A DNA stretch of 10,288 nt. Origin: Bacteroidota bacterium (GTDB taxonomy: Bacteria > Bacteroidota > Bacteroidia > Bacteroidales > P3). A program made the position numbers and the translations under genes. Below the pieces are notes generated by a model that saw nothing but the letters and a program-made list of their open reading frames with translations, was not told the DNA's origin and ran no database searches. Shown here piece after piece: positions 6,954 through 10,288 of this stretch; within the stretch, counting starts at the first letter, position 1, and every line of letters begins with the position of its first letter. The stretch spans positions 1 through 10,288 of the forward strand of contig JAUNWC010000028.1 of assembly GCA_030540495.1 (NCBI GenBank), given 5' to 3'.

Positions 6954-7038
6954 AAAGCCATTTGCCTTTGCTCATAGGCTAAGCATCTTATAGAATAGGC
7001 TATGCCTGTAACCTATGCTAACTTACCCCAACCTATAA
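6912..7038. repeat. Large imperfect inverted repeat in the ilvE/MATE spacer
   Basis: Arms of 30 nt at 6912-6941 and 7009-7038 match at 23 of 30 positions when one is reverse-complemented. The best block is TAAGTTAGTATAGGTT (6925-6940) against 7010-7025, with one difference that would be a G-U pair in RNA. The right arm holds three decamer units in reverse orientation (CCTAT-type cores at 7012, 7022 and 7032), so the inverted repeat is built from the same units as the left array. On the plus strand nine T follow directly (7039-7047). The 67-bp centre is richer in G/C and carries the small hairpin GGCAAA-gcca-TTTGCC (6951-6966) and a direct repeat ATAGGCTA (6974-6981, 6995-7002). No target-site duplication or transposase was found. 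Confidence 0.75.
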
Positions 7039-7109
7039 TTTTTTTTTACAATAAATATTAAAAACATTCGTTAGTAGGTTTTGTTTTAAATAAAAAAAAC
7101 ATAAGATTT

Positions 7110-8441
7110 ATGGGTAAAATTCAATTGTCCGACCATTTCGGATACAAAAAACTTCTTAGATACACTTTGCCGTCTATGATAATGATGGTTGTTGCCTCGG
7201 TTTATGGTGTTGTGGATGGGCTGTTTGTGTCTAATTTCGTTGGCAAAGAAGAGTTTTCTTCTGTCAATTTTATTATGCCTGTTATATTGCTTTTGGCTGC
7301 CTTGGGAACAATGTTTGGCACAGGTGGTGCTGCTCTTATTGCCAAAACCTTAGGAGAAGGAAACAGAAGAAAGGCAAGAAGAACTTTTTCTTTGTTAGTC
7401 TGGTCGGTTGTGATAGTAGGTGCTGTAATAGCACTATTTGGTTTTATTTTTGTAAAGGAAATAGCCTTGCTCTTGGGAGCAACCAAAGAGATGGCGTTGC
7501 AATGTGAATTGTATGGCAGAATAATTTTTGCGGTTTTTCCTTTATATATCTTGCAAATGTTCTTTCAACCTATAATGTCGGCAGCTGAGAAACCTCAGTT
7601 GGGCTTAATTCTTAGTATTATTTCAGGTGTGTTAAATATAGTGTTGGACTATGTGCTTATTGTCGTTTTTGAGATGGGACTTGTTGGAGCCGCTCTTGCC
7701 ACAGCCATAGCACAATCGACCGGAGGACTTATACCTTTGTTTTATTTCTCCTCGCCAAATACTTCGTTGCTAAGGCTTTGCAAAACCAAATTTGATGCAA
7801 ATGCTCTTTTAAAAACCTCTTCCAATGGAATTAGTGAGTTGATTAGTTCGGTTTCCATGTCTGTGGTAAGTATGTTGTATAACTATCAACTTATGAAATA
7901 CATAGGACCTGATGGAGTGGCAGCATACGGAGTTATAATGTATGCAGGTTTTATTTTTGTTGCTATCTATGTGGGATTTTGTATGGGGTCGGCTCCTATT
8001 ATTGCCTACAACTATGGAGCAGAAAACAAAAAAGAAATGAAAATAGTTTTTCATAAGAGTTTGATTATTACCTTTGTCTTTGGTCTAATAATGATACTTG
8101 GTTCTCAAATTCTTGCTACACCTTTGGCAAAACTCTTTGTAGGTTATGACCAAGGTTTGTTTGAATTGACCCAATCGGCTTTTAGAATTTATTCTATTTC
8201 TTTCCTTTTCTGTGGTTTTACTATCTATGCCTCAGCATTCTTTACGGCTTTGAACAATGGTTTTATCTCGGCTTTGATTTCTTTTGCTCGTACTATGATA
8301 TGCGAAACCTCTTGTGTTATTCTTATACCTTTGATTTTTGGAATAAGTGGTATTTGGTTTGCAATAATCTTTGCCGAAGTAATGGCAGTAATATTCTCCA
8401 CAATACTTTTGAAAAAGTTTAGAAAGAAATATGGTTATTAG
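7110..8441 (+). CDS. MATE family efflux transporter
   Basis: A complete 443-residue integral membrane protein with about twelve hydrophobic segments, the usual size and topology of MATE transporters (multidrug and toxic compound extrusion). These inner-membrane antiporters export cationic drugs, dyes or metabolites using a Na+ or H+ gradient. Family features include LLRYTLPSMIMMVVASVYGV (15-34), VVDGLFVSNFVG (34-45) in the first membrane segment, and GTGGAALIAKTLGEGN (70-85) followed by basic RRKARR (86-91) in the first cytoplasmic loop. The second half repeats the pattern with GSAPIIAYNYGAEN. It resembles the MepA/DinF side of the family more than NorM, but substrate and coupling ion cannot be read from sequence. 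It is a single plus-strand gene, divergent from ilvE and preceded by the decamer repeats. No perfect Bacteroidetes promoter was found upstream; TAGGTTTT at 7075-7082 is the nearest -7 match but lacks a -33 box. Confidence 0.93.
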   Translation: MGKIQLSDHFGYKKLLRYTLPSMIMMVVASVYGVVDGLFVSNFVGKEEFSSVNFIMPVILLLAALGTMFGTGGAALIAKTLGEGNRRKARRTFSLLVWSVVIVGAVIALFGFIFVKEIALLLGATKEMALQCELYGRIIFAVFPLYILQMFFQPIMSAAEKPQLGLILSIISGVLNIVLDYVLIVVFEMGLVGAALATAIAQSTGGLIPLFYFSSPNTSLLRLCKTKFDANALLKTSSNGISELISSVSMSVVSMLYNYQLMKYIGPDGVAAYGVIMYAGFIFVAIYVGFCMGSAPIIAYNYGAENKKEMKIVFHKSLIITFVFGLIMILGSQILATPLAKLFVGYDQGLFELTQSAFRIYSISFLFCGFTIYASAFFTALNNGFISALISFARTMICETSCVILIPLIFGISGIWFAIIFAEVMAVIFSTILLKKFRKKYGY

Positions 8442-8464
8442 TAACCAAAATCCATCAAAAAAGA

Positions 8465-8492
8465 AAAGGGACGTTAAGATTAGCGTCCCTTT
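8465..8492. terminator. Hairpin terminator between convergent MATE and recQ genes
   Basis: A 12-bp stem (8465-8476 with 8481-8492, one G-U pair) closes the 4-base loop AGAT; its G/C-rich part is GGGACG with CGTCCC. On the minus strand the stem leads into TTTTCTTTTTT, a good U-tract for recQ, whose stop lies 31 bp before the stem. On the plus strand the tract is shorter (TTTCTC), 24 bp after the MATE stop, so termination of that gene is plausible but weaker. Confidence 0.82.
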
Positions 8493-8522
8493 CTCATTAT
8501 AAACAAAATTAAAAATTAAAAA

Positions 8523-10288
8523 CTAATTACCATACTTGCTAATAAAATAAATTCTCATCAATCTAACTTCTTCTTCTGTATATTCGTCATAGTCCAATTC
8601 TTCCAAAATAGCGTCTATGTCATCTGTTTGCATATTTTTAAGGCAGTCTAAAATCTCCTCTTGATGATAAACATCTACTGTTTCGTTTATATAATAGGAT
8701 ATATCCAAGGTTGTACCAGAGGCAACAATGCTTTCTATCTCTGTTAGCAATTCTTCCATACTAAGTCCTCTGCCTTGTGCAATATCTTCCAAAGCAAGTT
8801 TTTTGTCTATACTCTTTATTATATATACCTTCAAACCGCTTTTATTCACAAGACTTTTTACTACTATATCTTGTGGCTTTTCTATTTCGTTGTCTTCTAC
8901 ATAGCGTTTTATTACCTCGCAAAACTCTTTGCCATATTTCTTTGCTTTTGCTTCTCCCACACCAACTACGTTTTTCATTTCCTCTATGGTGGTAGGATAC
9001 TGCACAGTCATATCATTCAAAGACCTATCCTCAAAAATAACGTATGGAGGCAAACCTTCTTTCTTTGCTATAGAGTTGCGTATATCTCTAAGTATGGAAA
9101 ACAAAACATTATCCACTGCAACGCTCTCTCCCTCAGAAGTTACCACAACATTATCTTCCTCAGTATCTGTGTTATAATCGTGGTCTTCGGGTACAAGAAT
9201 ATCATAAGGCTTTTTCAAAAAATTATAACCCTCTTTCTGTATTTTCAACAAGCCATAACTCTCTACATCTTTCCTTAAAAAACCTTCCAAAACACATTGT
9301 CTTATAACGGCTTTCCAATGCAATTCATTGTCGTTTTTGCCTATGCCAAACCACTCCAATCTGTCGTGTTTGCAAGTCTTAACGGAGGTTGTTTTTCTGC
9401 CCATTATAATATCCAAAAGATGAGGGGCTTTAAACATTTGTTTTACTCCATATACCAATTCTATTACCGATTTGATATCCTCGCGAGAATTTACCTTCTT
9501 CTTTGGGTTTAGGCAGTTATCACAGTTGTGACAATTGTCTTCCTTATACTCTTCTCCAAAATATTTCAAAAGATTTATTCTCCTACAAACCGAACTCTCT
9601 GTGTATGATATAGTAGAATCTATTAGAGCCATAGCCACCTCTCTTTCGGGCACGGTCTTATCTACCAAAAATCTTTCCAACTTATTGATATCTTTTTCTG
9701 AATAAAAGGCTATGCACTTGCCTTCTCCTCCGTCTCTTCCTGCTCGTCCTGTCTCTTGATAATATCCCTCCAAACTCCTTGGCATATCATAGTGAATAAC
9801 ATACCTAACGTCGGGTTTGTCTATACCCATACCAAAGGCTATTGTTGCCACTATTACATTTATCTCTTCCAAAATAAATTTATCTTGATTTTGCATTCTT
9901 GTTTGAGAGTCCAAACCTGCATGATAGGGCAAGGCTTTCACATTATTCAAATTAAGAATCTCTGCCACTTCTTCCACTTTTTTTCTACTCAAACAATAAA
10001 TAATACCGCTTTTGTTTGGATTGTCCTTTATGAATTTTAGTATTTGTTTTATAACTTGTTTTTCATCAGTTGGTTTTGGTCTTATTTCATAGTATAGATT
10101 TGGACGATTAAACGAAGCAACATAAACACTTGCCGTTGGTATTTCCAAATTCTTTATTATATCTTGTCTTACTTTGTCGGTAGCCGTAGCGGTAAGGGCA
10201 ACAATAGGCACATTTTGTCCTATATTGTTGGTTATTTCTCTTATTCTTCTGTATTCTGGTCTAAAATCGTGTCCCCATTCGCTTATAC
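8523..10288 (-). CDS. recQ: ATP-dependent DNA helicase RecQ, 5'-truncated at window edge
   Basis: 587 residues are visible; the frame is open to the right edge, so the N-terminus with Walker A and DEAH is outside. A GTG at 10211 is an internal Val of NVPIVALTATAT, not a start, because ISEWGHDFRPEYRR precedes it in frame as in other RecQ proteins. RecQ unwinds DNA 3' to 5' in recombination and replication-fork repair. Counting from the GTG codon: helicase motif III-like ALTATAT (5-11), VATIAFGMGIDKPDV (121-135), motif VI QETGRAGRDG (152-161), zinc-binding C209, C227, C230 and C233, a winged-helix RQC region to about 340, and an HRDC domain at about 365-440 with VVGVGEAKAKKYG. A further helical extension (about 450-562) resembles the helix-turn-helix tail seen in Bacteroidetes RecQ. 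It converges on the MATE gene and shares a hairpin with it. Confidence 0.96.
   Translation of the reverse strand, partial: ISEWGHDFRPEYRRIREITNNIGQNVPIVALTATATDKVRQDIIKNLEIPTASVYVASFNRPNLYYEIRPKPTDEKQVIKQILKFIKDNPNKSGIIYCLSRKKVEEVAEILNLNNVKALPYHAGLDSQTRMQNQDKFILEEINVIVATIAFGMGIDKPDVRYVIHYDMPRSLEGYYQETGRAGRDGGEGKCIAFYSEKDINKLERFLVDKTVPEREVAMALIDSTISYTESSVCRRINLLKYFGEEYKEDNCHNCDNCLNPKKKVNSREDIKSVIELVYGVKQMFKAPHLLDIIMGRKTTSVKTCKHDRLEWFGIGKNDNELHWKAVIRQCVLEGFLRKDVESYGLLKIQKEGYNFLKKPYDILVPEDHDYNTDTEEDNVVVTSEGESVAVDNVLFSILRDIRNSIAKKEGLPPYVIFEDRSLNDMTVQYPTTIEEMKNVVGVGEAKAKKYGKEFCEVIKRYVEDNEIEKPQDIVVKSLVNKSGLKVYIIKSIDKKLALEDIAQGRGLSMEELLTEIESIVASGTTLDISYYINETVDVYHQEEILDCLKNMQTDDIDAILEELDYDEYTEEEVRLMRIYFISKYGN

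Noticed and set aside
6911..6985. Minus-strand mini-ORF of about 24 codons within the decamer region
   Set aside because: It consists of the repeat units read as codons, has no support from a start context, and is much better explained by the DNA repeats.
6904..7036. MITE or insertion-sequence remnant
   Set aside because: The ends can be paired (ATAGGTTG with CAACCTAT), but no target-site duplication was found, and the pairing follows from decamer units in opposite orientations.
8775..9278. Plus-strand open frame of 167 codons inside recQ
   Set aside because: It is antisense to the HRDC and tail regions of recQ; Phe, Tyr and Ile richness reflects complement bias, not a membrane protein.
10209..10211. 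GTG as the start codon of recQ
   Set aside because: The same frame continues to the window edge and encodes conserved RecQ sequence (EWGHDFRPEYRR), so the gene is cut by the window.

Overview
The window looks like chromosomal DNA from a low-GC member of the Bacteroidota, most likely Bacteroidales. Several things point there. One promoter matches the Bacteroidetes consensus exactly (TTTG, 19 bp, TAATTTTG). Start codons are preceded by A/T-rich sequence with no clear Shine-Dalgarno motif. The gene set also fits: two two-domain FKBP prolyl isomerases (one a lipoprotein), an exported M49 dipeptidyl-peptidase III, and a long RecQ with an extra C-terminal helical region. All stop codons seen are TAA or TAG, and tryptophan is TGG, so the standard code applies.

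Layout. From 1 to 5631, six minus-strand genes follow one another with gaps of only 15 to 50 bp and no terminator between them. In transcription order they are an FKBP lipoprotein, a second FKBP isomerase, a DEDDh 3'-5' exonuclease, a fumarylacetoacetate hydrolase-family enzyme, the repair ATPase RecN, and the start of a dipeptidyl-peptidase III that runs off the left edge. This is probably one operon joining envelope protein folding with DNA repair. A hairpin terminator at 5701-5732 separates it from ilvE (branched-chain aminotransferase, 5776-6789, minus), which has its own strong promoter at 6837-6867. A MATE-family efflux transporter (7110-8441, plus) is divergent from ilvE. It converges on a 5'-truncated recQ (8523 to the right edge, minus), with a hairpin between the two that could serve both.

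The genes are ordinary housekeeping or accessory genes, and I see no mobile element, CRISPR array, tRNA or rRNA. The most unusual DNA is the 320-bp divergent ilvE/MATE spacer. It holds six consecutive units with an exact 10-bp period and core ATAGGTT (6894-6953). Three inverted units follow in the same period on the far side of a G/C-richer core, so the whole forms a large imperfect inverted repeat (6912-7038) ending in a run of nine T. This helically phased array is the best candidate here for something undescribed: a regulatory array, a structured leader, or a remnant repeat family.
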